DNA of 35,595 nt from an uncultured Bacteroidales bacterium (GCA_937915785.1 CALGGY010000009.1:1-35595); one strand, 5' to 3'. Shown: positions 26,559 through 34,429, numbered from the stretch's first letter. Numbers and translations are program-made. Notes: generated by a model from the letters alone, not told the origin.

Positions 26559-27335
26559 TCATCCCAACACCACATCGAGCACCATCATAAGCACAAAGCC
26601 TATGGCAAAGCCTATGGTGCCGAGATTGCTGTGATGCCCTTCCGAGGCTTCGGGGATGAGTTCCTCCACCACCACATAAACCATGGCTCCTGCGGCAAAG
26701 GCCAGCAGATAAGGCAGGGCAGGCGTCATAAGCGAGGCTAAAAACACAATGGCCAAACCGCCTATCGGCTCCACCACTCCGCTAAGACTGCCAATAAGAA
26801 ACGACCGCCAGCGCGAGTTGCCCGCAGCGCGCATGGGCATGGATATGATAGCACCTTCGGGCACGTTCTGTATGGCAATGCCGATGCTTACTGCCAAAGC
26901 ACTGGCTATGGATATACCGCCAAAGCCTTCCTCGGCTCCGGCAAACACCACTCCAACCGCCATACCCTCGGGCAGGTTGTGTATGGTTACCGCCAAAGCC
27001 AGCATGGCTGTGCGCGAAAGGTGCGAGCGAGGGCCTTCAGGCTTGTCGGTACCAAGGTGCAGGTGCGGGGTAAGCTCGTCTATAGCCAAAAGGAAAGCTA
27101 TACCTAACAGAAATCCGAGGGCGGCTGGCAGCACCGACCACGCCCCTTTACATGCGTTCATCTCCATAGCGGGTATCAGTAGCGACCACACCGAGGCAGC
27201 CATCATTACGCCCGAGGCGAAACCCAAAAGCGATTTCTGCAAGCGGGCCGACATCTGATCTTTCATCAGAAAAACAAATGCCGACCCGAGCATTGTCCCC
27301 AAAAGTGGAAACAACAAACCTAAAAGCAGTGCCAT
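26559..27335 (-). CDS. ZIP-family divalent metal transporter
   Basis: 258 residues, about eight membrane segments. The two ZIP metal-binding helices are clear: TIHNLPEGMAVG (His119, Glu123 region) and IGIAIQNVPEGAIISMP. A short His-containing cytosolic loop (PHLHLGTDKPEGPRSH) lies between segments III and IV, as usual. The pattern fits ZupT/GufA-type transporters that take up zinc, iron or manganese; the exact metal cannot be read from sequence. The gene starts 3 bp after the stop of a 57-residue winged-helix gene, which itself follows a ferritin-like gene, so the three form one operon with a metal theme. Confidence 0.92.
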   Translation of the reverse strand: MALLLGLLFPLLGTMLGSAFVFLMKDQMSARLQKSLLGFASGVMMAASVWSLLIPAMEMNACKGAWSVLPAALGFLLGIAFLLAIDELTPHLHLGTDKPEGPRSHLSRTAMLALAVTIHNLPEGMAVGVVFAGAEEGFGGISIASALAVSIGIAIQNVPEGAIISMPMRAAGNSRWRSFLIGSLSGVVEPIGGLAIVFLASLMTPALPYLLAFAAGAMVYVVVEELIPEASEGHHSNLGTIGFAIGFVLMMVLDVVLG

Positions 27336-27338
27336 AGG

Positions 27339-27512
27339 CTATTTGGCAGGCTCCCATTTGCACCGCATGGGCGACACAATGGCGCCATCTGTCTTGAGTT
27401 CGGCAAAAGCCTTGTCCACCTCTTTGCGGTCGGCGCCGAGGGCTTTGGTAACGTCGCCTGCCGAGACGGGCTTGCCGGCTTCGCGCATGGCTTTCAAAAC
27501 TTGTTCTTTCAT
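27339..27512 (-). CDS. 57-residue winged-helix-like protein
   Basis: The frame is open further upstream (to 27698), but that part overlaps the ferritin-like gene and lacks family features; the ATG at 27512 gives a compact protein. It reads as a small winged helix: helix 1 (EQVLKAMREAG), helix 2 (SAGDVTKALG), recognition helix (DRKEVDKAFAELKTDG) and a wing strand (AIVSPMRCKWEP). Such 55-60 residue proteins occur in bacteria as putative DNA-binding or protein-interaction modules. It lies between the ferritin-like gene (32-bp gap) and zip (3-bp gap), so it could regulate the operon; that is inference. Confidence 0.75.
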   Translation of the reverse strand: MKEQVLKAMREAGKPVSAGDVTKALGADRKEVDKAFAELKTDGAIVSPMRCKWEPAK

Positions 27513-27544
27513 TAAAATGCGAGTTGAAAAAATGTTAAATGTTT

Positions 27545-28003
27545 TTAGATGGCTGTTTTCATTAGCCACTGTTTTTCGCCGATGCATTCGATAAGTCCAA
27601 GCTGCTCTTCGCTCCAGTACATGTCCTCTTCTTCGTCTTTGAGGTATTCTTTCATCATGTCGAAAGTGGTGAGGTCGTCTTTGATGCCGTCCATGCATTT
27701 GCGCAGCAGCTCGATGCCATCAACGGACACTTTGTAGTCGGCTTTGAGGAATTCCACGGGGCTTTTGTATAGGGTCTGGGCTTGCACGGCCTCCTGTTTC
27801 AGCTCACCGCCAAGATCGAGCAAACGGCCAATGAACTGGTCCACGAATCCGCCTTCTTCCTGGGCGTGTTCCAAATATTTGGTTTCTAATTTTTTAAATC
27901 CCAACGAGCCAAAAATGCGAGCCTGTAGCTTGTGCTGAAATGATTGGGCGTTGAGGTTGGTGATGAAAAATTGCAGTGTTTCGATAGATTTTTGGTTGTC
28001 CAT
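27545..28003 (-). CDS. Bacterioferritin-like four-helix protein with degenerate metal site
   Basis: 152 residues, the length of bacterioferritin. Without gaps over most of its length it lines up with E. coli Bfr as I recall it, best in the last helix (DMMKEYLKDEEEDMYW against DMMIEILRDEEGHIDW) and at GFKKLE/GLKRLN. On that alignment four of six di-iron ligands are replaced (E18 to Leu, H54 to Phe, E94 to Ser, H130 to Asp), two Glu remain (E51, E127), and the haem Met52 is Gly. The fold is therefore likely ferritin-like, but iron oxidation by the classical centre is doubtful. It is the first gene of an operon with a winged-helix protein and a ZIP transporter, behind a good promoter. Role unknown; metal sensing, buffering or a scaffold function are possibilities. 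Confidence 0.75.
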   Translation of the reverse strand: MDNQKSIETLQFFITNLNAQSFQHKLQARIFGSLGFKKLETKYLEHAQEEGGFVDQFIGRLLDLGGELKQEAVQAQTLYKSPVEFLKADYKVSVDGIELLRKCMDGIKDDLTTFDMMKEYLKDEEEDMYWSEEQLGLIECIGEKQWLMKTAI

Positions 28004-28067
28004 AATAATTTGAGTTTTAATGTTTTAAAATATTTTATACTTTGCGGCTTTTGTCGTTGCCACGCTA

Positions 28068-28098
28068 CAAAAATACGTTTTTTTAGGCTTTTGCCAAA
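28068..28098 (-). promoter_or_regulatory. Promoter of the ferritin-like/wHTH/ZIP operon
   Basis: On the minus strand TTTG (28098-28095), a 19-bp spacer and TATTTTTG (28075-28068) match both Bacteroidota promoter boxes exactly. The predicted leader to the start at 28003 is about 55 bases. Confidence 0.68.
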
Positions 28099-28152
28099 TG
28101 CCATCACGACACAAAAATTGTCTGAAACGATACAATTGTCGTTTTTTTTTCG

Positions 28153-28160
28153 TACCTTTG
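28153..28160 (+). promoter_or_regulatory. -7 element of the AraC-type regulator gene
   Basis: TACCTTTG is a perfect TAnnTTTG, 21 bp before the ATG at 28182. The preceding -33 position has no exact TTTG. It is divergent from the ferritin-like operon promoter across a ~180-bp gap. Confidence 0.5.
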
Positions 28161-28181
28161 CAAAACAAAAACTACAGCACT

Positions 28182-29060
28182 ATGTACAGTTTGAAAGAGG
28201 GATGGAAAATCATGTTCGGCACTTCGCCGATGGATGGCTGGGACGGATGTTTTTACTGTACCGATACCGATGCCGACAGCACATTCCGCACCAACGAGAC
28301 TCAGGGTTTCCTTGCCGCATACACGTTTACCCTTGTTACCGAGGGGTGGCTTGTCATAGTGTACAACGGCTGTGAGATAACCCTGCACCCCGACGATTTG
28401 TATATCTATTCTCCCGGACTTATGGTAACGGTGGTTGCCGCCTCGGATAACTACCGAGGTATATGCCTGCTTGCCGACGAGCATACCACCATCGACACGC
28501 CTGCCGTGCACGACCTTCTACACATTGCCTACATGCCCGTTGTTCAGCTGCACGAGCCTGTTCTGAAACTGCCGCCCGAACTGTCGGAGCAAATAGCGGC
28601 ACGTATGCGCGAAATTGTTGCCTGCCTGCATTCTGCCCACGTTTACCGAAAAGAGAAATTGCGCATGCTGTATGCCATTTTTTTGCTCGACTTGCAGAAT
28701 GCCCAAAGCACTTCGGCCATAAGCCGCCCCACGTCGAAACGCATGGAGACCCTTTTTCTGGATTTCGTGCGTTTGCTTCCTCAATATTTTGCATGGCACC
28801 ATAACATCGCGTTCTACGCTTCGGCGCTGAGCATATCGCCGGTGTACCTGTCGCGGGTGGTGCGCGAGGTGTCGGGGGGAACGGTGGTGGGATACGTCAA
28901 CCGCATGTTGGTGATGGAGGCGTCGTTTCTGCTGCGCACCTCGAAACTGAGCATAGCACAGATTGCCGAACGCCTGCATTTTGCCGACACACCCACTTTC
29001 AGCAAGTTTTTCGCAAGGCACAAAGGGTTGAGTCCAAGGGAGTACCGCGAGCGAGGGTAG
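28182..29060 (+). CDS. AraC/XylS-family transcriptional regulator
   Basis: 292 residues from the ATG at 28182 (an upstream in-frame ATG at 28098 precedes the promoter element and is rejected). The N-terminal half is a cupin-like sensor domain (GWLVIVYNGCEITLHPDDLYIYSPG). The C-terminal ~95 residues carry two helix-turn-helix motifs: HNIAFYASALSISPVYLSRVVREVSG and LSIAQIAERLHFADTPTFSKFFARHKGLSPREYR, the standard AraC signature. It probably senses a small molecule in the cytoplasm and controls a nearby promoter. It is divergent from the ferritin-like operon, which is a candidate target; autoregulation is also possible. Confidence 0.92.
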   Translation: MYSLKEGWKIMFGTSPMDGWDGCFYCTDTDADSTFRTNETQGFLAAYTFTLVTEGWLVIVYNGCEITLHPDDLYIYSPGLMVTVVAASDNYRGICLLADEHTTIDTPAVHDLLHIAYMPVVQLHEPVLKLPPELSEQIAARMREIVACLHSAHVYRKEKLRMLYAIFLLDLQNAQSTSAISRPTSKRMETLFLDFVRLLPQYFAWHHNIAFYASALSISPVYLSRVVREVSGGTVVGYVNRMLVMEASFLLRTSKLSIAQIAERLHFADTPTFSKFFARHKGLSPREYRERG

Positions 29061-29127
29061 GAGAGGGAGAAGTGCCAACGCGCTGATGTAATTGCGGTTA
29101 CCATGCTGCCGCCATATCTTTGATACA

Positions 29128-29828
29128 CAGAATGATAAGTTCTATGGTGTATTTGCCGAATCCTTATCGTCGTCTGTGCGCAACCTGGCATCGGCGGCGT
29201 GGAGCGCTACAAAGACATGCAAGGCTACGACAACACCGAGGAGATTACCAACACCAACCAGCGCCTCGACGAAATCACAAAACGCATGTACGTGCAGTCG
29301 CTCTCGTTCGACGAAGTTTACAAAATGGCCCGCAACAAAGCCCAGCGCATGGCCTCCATGCCCGCCATACTGCCAATGCGCAAAAACTCGTTCAGCATTG
29401 TTTCCGGCTTCGGCATGCGATACCACCCCATACTGCACCACTCGCGAATGCACACCGGCATCGACATGGCCGCCAAAAAAGGCACCCCCATCTACGCCAC
29501 CGGCGACGGTGTGGTGGAAGTGGCCGGACGCGCCAACGGATACTCCGGATACGGAATTGTTTGCGTGATAAACCACGGCAACGGACTGAAAACCCTTTAC
29601 GGACACATGAGCGATGTGAAAGCCGTGCAAGGCCGAAAAATAAAACGCGGCGAGTTGGTGGGATACGTGGGCAGCACTGGTCTGGCCCAAGCCCCACACC
29701 TGCACTACGAAGTGCTGCAAAACGGCAAACGGGTGGACCCCGTTTATTTCTTTTTCAACGACCTAACCCCTGCCGAATACGAGGAAGTGCTCGAAGACGC
29801 ACGTCAGGAAAACCAATGCCTCTCTTAA
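29128..29828 (+). pseudogene. M23 (LytM) peptidase, 5'-truncated and frameshifted
   Basis: The 209-codon frame from GTG 29199 encodes an intact LytM domain: GMRYHP, HTGIDMA (H85, D89), YGHM and HLHYEV, the zinc ligands of an M23 endopeptidase that cleaves peptide cross-bridges. It is preceded by the usual Bacteroidota N-region (RLDEITKRMYVQSLSFDEV). Family members are ~320 residues with an N-terminal membrane anchor. Here the next upstream family block (NDKFYGVFA ... SSSVR) lies in a different frame at about 29131-29180. A single missing base near 29181 would restore VRQPGIGGVERY. The anchor region is absent. Either this is a recent pseudogene, or a cytosolic product from the GTG; a sequencing error could explain the frameshift but not the missing 5' part. 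Confidence 0.8.
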
Positions 29829-29869
29829 AACAACATCAGGTTATTTCTCTCGTACTCTGTATTATAAAC

Positions 29870-29897
29870 AAAAAAAAGGACAGGCCAAAACCCGTCC
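29870..29897 (-). terminator. Terminator after the small lipoprotein gene
   Basis: On the minus strand GGACGGG and CCTGTCC form a 7-bp stem (one G-U pair) around a 6-base loop, followed by eight T. On the plus strand the same hairpin has an A-C mismatch and a poorer T-run, so the minus direction is favoured, though it may also stop the M23 transcript. Confidence 0.78.
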
Positions 29898-29928
29898 CTT
29901 TTCATTTTCTCTGCAAAAAAAACTGATT

Positions 29929-30252
29929 TTATTCAGCGTCTCCGCAAAGTTCTGCCTTTCTTTCGGACATCATTTTATCCAAAGCTTCCATTCTTTCTTT
30001 AAGCTTGGCATTCTCCTCTTCGGTAGCTTTGTCGCTCTCATCTTTCAGTTCGGAGCTCTTCTGCATGGCTTTTCCCATGAAACCCATAGCAACAGCGTCA
30101 ATGTCGTCGCAAGTTTTGGCTTTCTTTATGGAAGTCTCCATTTCGTCAAGCAATTCGCAACCCATTTTGTACTCTTTCGAGCCGCTGGGGCCACACTGTG
30201 TGAGGGCTAACATAGCCACGCCGGCAAGGGCAAAAACAAAGTTTTTTTTCAT
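29929..30252 (-). CDS. Small lipoprotein
   Basis: 107 residues. The signal peptide ends LALTQC, so Cys20 is probably lipidated. The mature part is almost entirely charged helix (KSSELKDESDKATEEENAKLKERMEALDKMM reads as heptad-like), with three further Cys at 32, 48 and 103. No domain recognised. It has its own -7 element (30344-30351) and terminator and so is probably monocistronic. An envelope location is inferred from the lipobox; function unknown. Confidence 0.8.
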   Translation of the reverse strand: MKKNFVFALAGVAMLALTQCGPSGSKEYKMGCELLDEMETSIKKAKTCDDIDAVAMGFMGKAMQKSSELKDESDKATEEENAKLKERMEALDKMMSERKAELCGDAE

Positions 30253-30343
30253 CGTTTTCCTTAAATGGTTCTAACTGTTTTACAACAACTTAGATACGGA
30301 AAGAACCGTTACGCCGCACCCAAGTCCTGTCGGTTTGACTTTG

Positions 30344-30351
30344 CAAAGTTA
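30344..30351 (-). promoter_or_regulatory. -7 element of the small lipoprotein gene
   Basis: TAACTTTG on the minus strand is a perfect TAnnTTTG, 91 bp ahead of the start at 30252. The leader between them contains a GGTTCT/AGAACC inverted repeat with a long loop. No clear -33 TTTG. Confidence 0.45.
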
Positions 30352-30447
30352 CAATTTTTTTTCGATAAATAAAAACAATTTAACAAAATAAAACAATACC
30401 GGAACACAAACACCTATTTTTCAAACAATTAAAAAAACAAAAAAAAA

Positions 30448-31524
30448 TCACTTGAACCTCATCCGCAGTTGCCGGCCGTACTCGCTCTCGGCATCCTTCA
30501 GGTTTGAAATGCCTATACCCAGCAGCCGCACAGTTTTGTTCTCAAAATCCACCTTGTGCAGCAGGGTTTTGGCGGCTTTGTGGAACTCGTCGAAAGTGCC
30601 AATGTAGTCCTCCGCCGACCAGCTGCGGGTTATGGTGGTGAAATCGGCATACCGCACTTTCAGCGTTACGGTCTTGCCAAGCTTGCCTTCCTTGCCCACC
30701 TCGCTCCACACCCGCTGTTCCAAGCGGTAAAGCTCGGTAACCACGGCAAAACGCGAAGCCAAATCGTTTTCGAAAGTGCTTTCGGCGCTGTACGACTTAC
30801 GTTCGCGGTCCACCACCACCTCGCGGTTGTCGGTGCCACGCACTATGTCGTAGAAAAACAGCCCGCTTTTGCCGAACAGTGCCGTCATCTCGGCCAACGA
30901 CAGCCGTTGCAGGTCGGCGCCGGTAACAATGCCCAAGGCGTTGAGCCTCTGCGCGGTAACCTTGCCTATGCCATAGAATTTGCCCACAGGTAGTGTAGCG
31001 ATGAAAGCCACGGCATCTTTAGGCTCTATCACAAAAAGTCCGTCAGGTTTGTCGTAGTCGGAGGCTATCTTGGCCAAAAACTTGTTGTACGACACCCCTG
31101 CCGAAGCGGTGAGCATCGTGGTTTCGCGTATGCGGCGCTTTATCTCCTTGGCAAGGATGGTGGCCGAGGGCATCGACTTTTTGTTGTGCGTTACGTCGAG
31201 GTAGGCCTCGTCGAGCGAAAGGGGTTCGATGATGTCGGTAAACTCGGCAAAAATCTGGTGTATCTGCTGCGAAACGGCCTTATATACCTTGAACCGTGGC
31301 GGCTGGAAAATGATGTGCGGACAGCGTTGCAGCGCCTCTCTCGACGACATTGCGGAGTGCACGCCGTATTTGCGCGCCTCGTAGTTGGCGGTGGCAACCA
31401 CCCCCCTGCCCTCGGCTCGTCCCACAGCCACCGGACGGCCTTTCAGCTGCGGAAAATCGCGCTCCTCCACCGAGGCATAAAAGGCATCCATGTCGACATG
31501 CAATATCTTGCGGACATTCTCCAC
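30448..31524 (-). CDS. dinB: DNA polymerase IV (Y family)
   Basis: 358 residues from a GTG at 31524; an in-frame stop lies five codons upstream and the HVDMDAFY motif must be included, so this start is well fixed. Catalytic acids are D11, D105 and E106 (SLDEAYLD). The steric-gate position is Y16. RIRETTMLTASAGVSYNKFLAK and the GIGKVTAQRLNALGI helix-hairpin-helix follow, then the little-finger domain. The C-terminus RQLRMRFK resembles the QLxLxF clamp-binding peptide. It carries out error-prone translesion synthesis. The aguB stop is 33 bp upstream on the same strand, so the two may be one transcript. Confidence 0.95.
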   Translation of the reverse strand: MENVRKILHVDMDAFYASVEERDFPQLKGRPVAVGRAEGRGVVATANYEARKYGVHSAMSSREALQRCPHIIFQPPRFKVYKAVSQQIHQIFAEFTDIIEPLSLDEAYLDVTHNKKSMPSATILAKEIKRRIRETTMLTASAGVSYNKFLAKIASDYDKPDGLFVIEPKDAVAFIATLPVGKFYGIGKVTAQRLNALGIVTGADLQRLSLAEMTALFGKSGLFFYDIVRGTDNREVVVDRERKSYSAESTFENDLASRFAVVTELYRLEQRVWSEVGKEGKLGKTVTLKVRYADFTTITRSWSAEDYIGTFDEFHKAAKTLLHKVDFENKTVRLLGIGISNLKDAESEYGRQLRMRFK

Positions 31525-31557
31525 GGCGGCAACGTGTTATGAATGAGCGTTTTGGAG

Positions 31558-32433
31558 CTACTCCTCGTCGATAAAACGATTCAGTATGGGGTGATAGCTG
31601 TCTATGCGTCGGTCGCGCAGGTAGGGCCAGTGCATGCGGTAAAGGTTGCTTTCATCAAGGTTTATCTCCTCCACGTGCAGGGCCTCCTCGTCGTAGGGTG
31701 CCTGATATTTCACGCGTCCGAAAGCGTTGGTTATGAACGACCCGCCCCAGAAACGCATGTCGCCCTCCATGCCGGTGCGGTTCACCGACACCACGGGAAC
31801 GCCGTTGGCCACGCTGTGTGCGCGCTGTATGGTCTGCCAAGCCTGATACTGCTCGGCGTTGGTGTCGTCGCGCTGCGAGGTGGCCCAGCCTATGGCGGTG
31901 GGGAAAAACAGTATCTCGGCGCCTTTCAGGGCGGTGATGCGCGCTGCCTCGGGGTACCACTGGTCCCAGCATATAAGCACGCCAATGGTGGCGAAACGGG
32001 TTTTGAAAACCTTGTAGCCGAGGTCGCCGGGGGTGAAATAAAACTTCTCGTAATAGCCCGGGTCGTCGGGGATGTGCATCTTGCGGTATTTGCCAAGATA
32101 GGTGCCGTCGGCGTCGATAACGGCTGCGGTGTTGTGGTACATGCCCTCGGCGCGTTTCTCGAACAGCGAGGCCACTATCACCACGCCAAGCTCCTTGGCC
32201 AATGCCGAGAACATGTCGGTGGTGGGACCGGGGACGGCCTCGGCCAGACGGAAATTGTGGTAGTCCTCCACATCGCAGAAATACAGCGAGGCAAAGAGTT
32301 CCTGCAAACATACAATGTTGGCTCCCTGAGCGGCAAGGGCGCGTATCTGCCCGGCGGCGCGGACTATGTTGGCCTGCTTGTCGGCGGTGCATTTCAGCTG
32401 GGCAATGCCCACTTTTACATTCCTTCGGTCCAT
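31558..32433 (-). CDS. aguB: N-carbamoylputrescine amidase (nitrilase superfamily)
   Basis: 291 residues, the length of AguB. The Glu-Lys-Cys triad is E45 (LQELFASLYFC), K118 (GKYRKMHIPD) and C155 (GVLICWDQWYPEAAR). The FASLYFC segment, PDDPGYYEKFYFTPGD and MHWPYLRDRRID are typical of N-carbamoylputrescine amidases rather than beta-ureidopropionases. It hydrolyses N-carbamoylputrescine to putrescine, CO2 and ammonia in the cytoplasm. Agmatine deiminase (aguA), often adjacent, is not in the window; the arginine decarboxylase at 22963-24363 would supply agmatine. A terminator just upstream separates it from the preceding gene, and no clear promoter was found in the short gap. Confidence 0.92.
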   Translation of the reverse strand: MDRRNVKVGIAQLKCTADKQANIVRAAGQIRALAAQGANIVCLQELFASLYFCDVEDYHNFRLAEAVPGPTTDMFSALAKELGVVIVASLFEKRAEGMYHNTAAVIDADGTYLGKYRKMHIPDDPGYYEKFYFTPGDLGYKVFKTRFATIGVLICWDQWYPEAARITALKGAEILFFPTAIGWATSQRDDTNAEQYQAWQTIQRAHSVANGVPVVSVNRTGMEGDMRFWGGSFITNAFGRVKYQAPYDEEALHVEEINLDESNLYRMHWPYLRDRRIDSYHPILNRFIDEE

Positions 32434-32452
32434 GGTATCAGTTTTTTGTCAG

Positions 32453-32487
32453 AAAAAAACCGACAGGAGGGGTAAGCATCCTGCCGG
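32453..32487 (-). terminator. Terminator after the YD-repeat-like gene
   Basis: On the minus strand CCGGCAGGA and TCCTGTCGG form a 9-bp stem (one G-U pair) around a 10-base loop and are followed by seven T. It ends the 32519-33298 transcript before aguB. Confidence 0.85.
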
Positions 32488-32518
32488 CAACATCATAAAA
32501 AAATTGTTTTCTTTTTTA

Positions 32519-33298
32519 TCAATAATATTCGATAGTTCTTTCGATGATGGTAACGGGTTCAATCTTGTCGCCGTCAACGGAGTATTCGTAGCGTTCCACC
32601 CAGTTGCCGTTGTCGTCGTAGCTGTATTCGTAAAGGGTGGTGGTAACATCGGCTTCCTTGCCGTTGTAGTCGAAATGGGTGGCGGTTATCACTTGGTTGT
32701 GGTCGTCGTATTCGTACAGGGTTTCGTCAACAAGCTGTTTCTGGCGGTTGTAGACCGATGCTTTTTGCGGCAAGTTGTTGTATCCCAGCTCGTAAACCTC
32801 GCGGTCGAGTATGTCGTTGTAGTTGTCGCACAGGTTTTTGCCCACAAGGCGGCCCTGTGCGTCGTACACAAAGCGGGTGCGGTTTTCGAGCTGTGTCTCG
32901 CCGTCGAAAACGTACATCTGCGTAAGCACGTTTTTGGGGTCGTATGAATAATAGGTGCGGCCTATCACGTCGCCATCGGGATTGATGAACTGTTCGAGGA
33001 TAAGGTTGCCTATAGCGTCGCGTTTGTAGCGTGTTTTGAAAATGATGTTTTGCTCGTCGGCAAAATAGGTTATCACCTTTTTGTTGCCGTAGTTGTCGTA
33101 CTTGGTCTCGGTTATCTGCAGCGACATGCCTTTCTGCGGGTCCTTGGCGGTACCTTCGGCGTCGTATATGTATTCCGAAACTTTTTTCACCTTGCCGTGG
33201 AAACCGTCGTTGGTAACGTCGGAGGGCACTTTTTGGGCGTTGGCCGAAACCGACATTGCCACAACAGCCACAAGGGCAAACAGAAATTCAACTCTCAT
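32519..33298 (-). CDS. Secreted YD-repeat-like protein
   Basis: 259 residues with a signal peptide (about 1-21, ending ANAQ). The body is built from repeated Y-D-x-x-G/N-N strands (TKYDNYGNKKV, YKRDAIGNLI, YYSYDPKNV, FVYDAQGRLV, YEYDDHNQVI, YSYDDNGNW) at ~20-30 residue spacing, like the YD/RHS beta-strand repeat. It lacks an RHS core or toxin tail, so it resembles the small periplasmic or surface repeat proteins common in Bacteroidota rather than a polymorphic toxin. Promoter and terminator make it monocistronic. Function unknown. Confidence 0.8.
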   Translation of the reverse strand: MRVEFLFALVAVVAMSVSANAQKVPSDVTNDGFHGKVKKVSEYIYDAEGTAKDPQKGMSLQITETKYDNYGNKKVITYFADEQNIIFKTRYKRDAIGNLILEQFINPDGDVIGRTYYSYDPKNVLTQMYVFDGETQLENRTRFVYDAQGRLVGKNLCDNYNDILDREVYELGYNNLPQKASVYNRQKQLVDETLYEYDDHNQVITATHFDYNGKEADVTTTLYEYSYDDNGNWVERYEYSVDGDKIEPVTIIERTIEYY

Positions 33299-33362
33299 AA
33301 TAGCCTATGTATAAACTTCTTACATTATTTTCATGTCTTTTGTCCACACTTAGCAGACACTG

Positions 33363-33370
33363 CAAAGATA
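33363..33370 (-). promoter_or_regulatory. -7 element of the YD-repeat-like gene
   Basis: TATCTTTG on the minus strand, a perfect TAnnTTTG, 65 bp before the start at 33298. The -33 region has no exact TTTG. Confidence 0.5.
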
Positions 33371-33465
33371 CGAAAAAAGTTTGAAAAAATTGTCCTTTTT
33401 GGCATTTTAAGCCACTTTTTTTGAAAAAACTCAGTTGATAAGCCGTGCCGCAAGGTGCGCATGCG

Positions 33466-34342
33466 TTATTTGCTCATAGCCAACCGGAAACCGAGGTTCT
33501 GGTTTTCCTGTGTAGTACAATAATAGTAACGGTACGACACCCGGCAGTAGTTGGTAGTGTTGATGCACGCGCCGCCGCGTATCACATGTTCGCCGCCGTG
33601 ATCCGGTCCTACGGGGTTGGTCTGGGCTTCGGCGCTGTACGAGGCGTACAAATCGCTGTACCACTCGTGAACATTGCCGGTCATGTCGTAAATTCCCAGC
33701 TGTTTGGGCTGTTTGGTTTCATAGGATGGGTGGTGTATTCGCTGTTTTCGCAGTACCATGCCACGTCGGCCACGCTGTTGCTGCCCGAGTATCTGAACCC
33801 CTTGTCGAGTTCGCCTCCGCGTGCGGCATACTACCGTTCCGCCTCGGTAGGCAGTCTGAAATGCATGCCCGCGAGTTGGTTGAGCCGCGATATAAAATTG
33901 AGGCAATCGCGGATATTAACCGTCTCCACCGGCTTGGTATGCCGAAGGGATGGTGCTTGGGTTAGCAGCGGCAGCAGTAAGGTTTGTGGGATAAACAGCC
34001 TAAAACACAAACATCGGAGCCATTCGACACACCTGCAAAGTGCCCCAAAAACGCGCTGTGGTGCCGTTGTCGATAGCATAAAAAACAAAAGTACGATTGA
34101 TGTTGAGCCGGTCGGCAATCTGCCATTTCACCTTATTGCTGTCCACAGTATCAAGATAAGCATTGTCGGAATTAATGTTTTGTGGCAGACCAGCGTTGCA
34201 TTGCACGTGGCATTCCACATCTTGGTTGAAATCGACCTCGCCAAGAGATATCCTCTCATTTTGTGCAAGATGCAACAGAAAATACCATAGTTGCAAGAAC
34301 TAAAGCTGTTGTTATGTTTTTGCCGTTGTTTTTCATATACAT
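33466..34342 (-). pseudogene. Formylglycine-generating-enzyme-like lipoprotein, decayed
   Basis: Homology runs through at least three frames. A 28-codon start (from 34336 or 34342) encodes a lipoprotein signal ending SVASC, then a stop. A second frame continues with VDFNQDV ... RTFVFYAIDNGTTARFWGT. A third has KPVETVNIRDCLNFISRLNQ and FRLPTEAER, followed by a stop where LPTEAEWEYAARGG is expected, so Trp became Arg and Glu became a stop. After YAARGGELDKGFRYSGSN a further frameshift leads to LGIYDMTGNVHEWYSDLY, VIRGGAC and LGFRLAMSK at the end. These are the blocks of the FGE-sulfatase (C-type-lectin-like) domain found in many Bacteroidales surface lipoproteins. Several independent lesions rule out a single sequencing error. 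Confidence 0.9.
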
Positions 34343-34382
34343 CACTTATGTATCCCACCACAGAGACAATAAATTAGGTACA

Positions 34383-34410
34383 AAAAAGCCTCCATGACTG
34401 GAGGCTTTTT
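34383..34410. terminator. Bidirectional terminator
   Basis: GCCTCCA (34388-34394) and TGGAGGC (34399-34405) form a 7-bp stem with a TGAC loop, flanked by six A and five T. On the minus strand it ends the gene at 34430; it also isolates the pseudogene downstream. Confidence 0.88.
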
Positions 34411-34429
34411 ATTACATCAATTATAATTT

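Noticed and set aside
27513..27698. N-terminal extension of the winged-helix protein
   Set aside because: It overlaps the ferritin-like gene in another frame; the ATG at 27512 gives a complete small domain.
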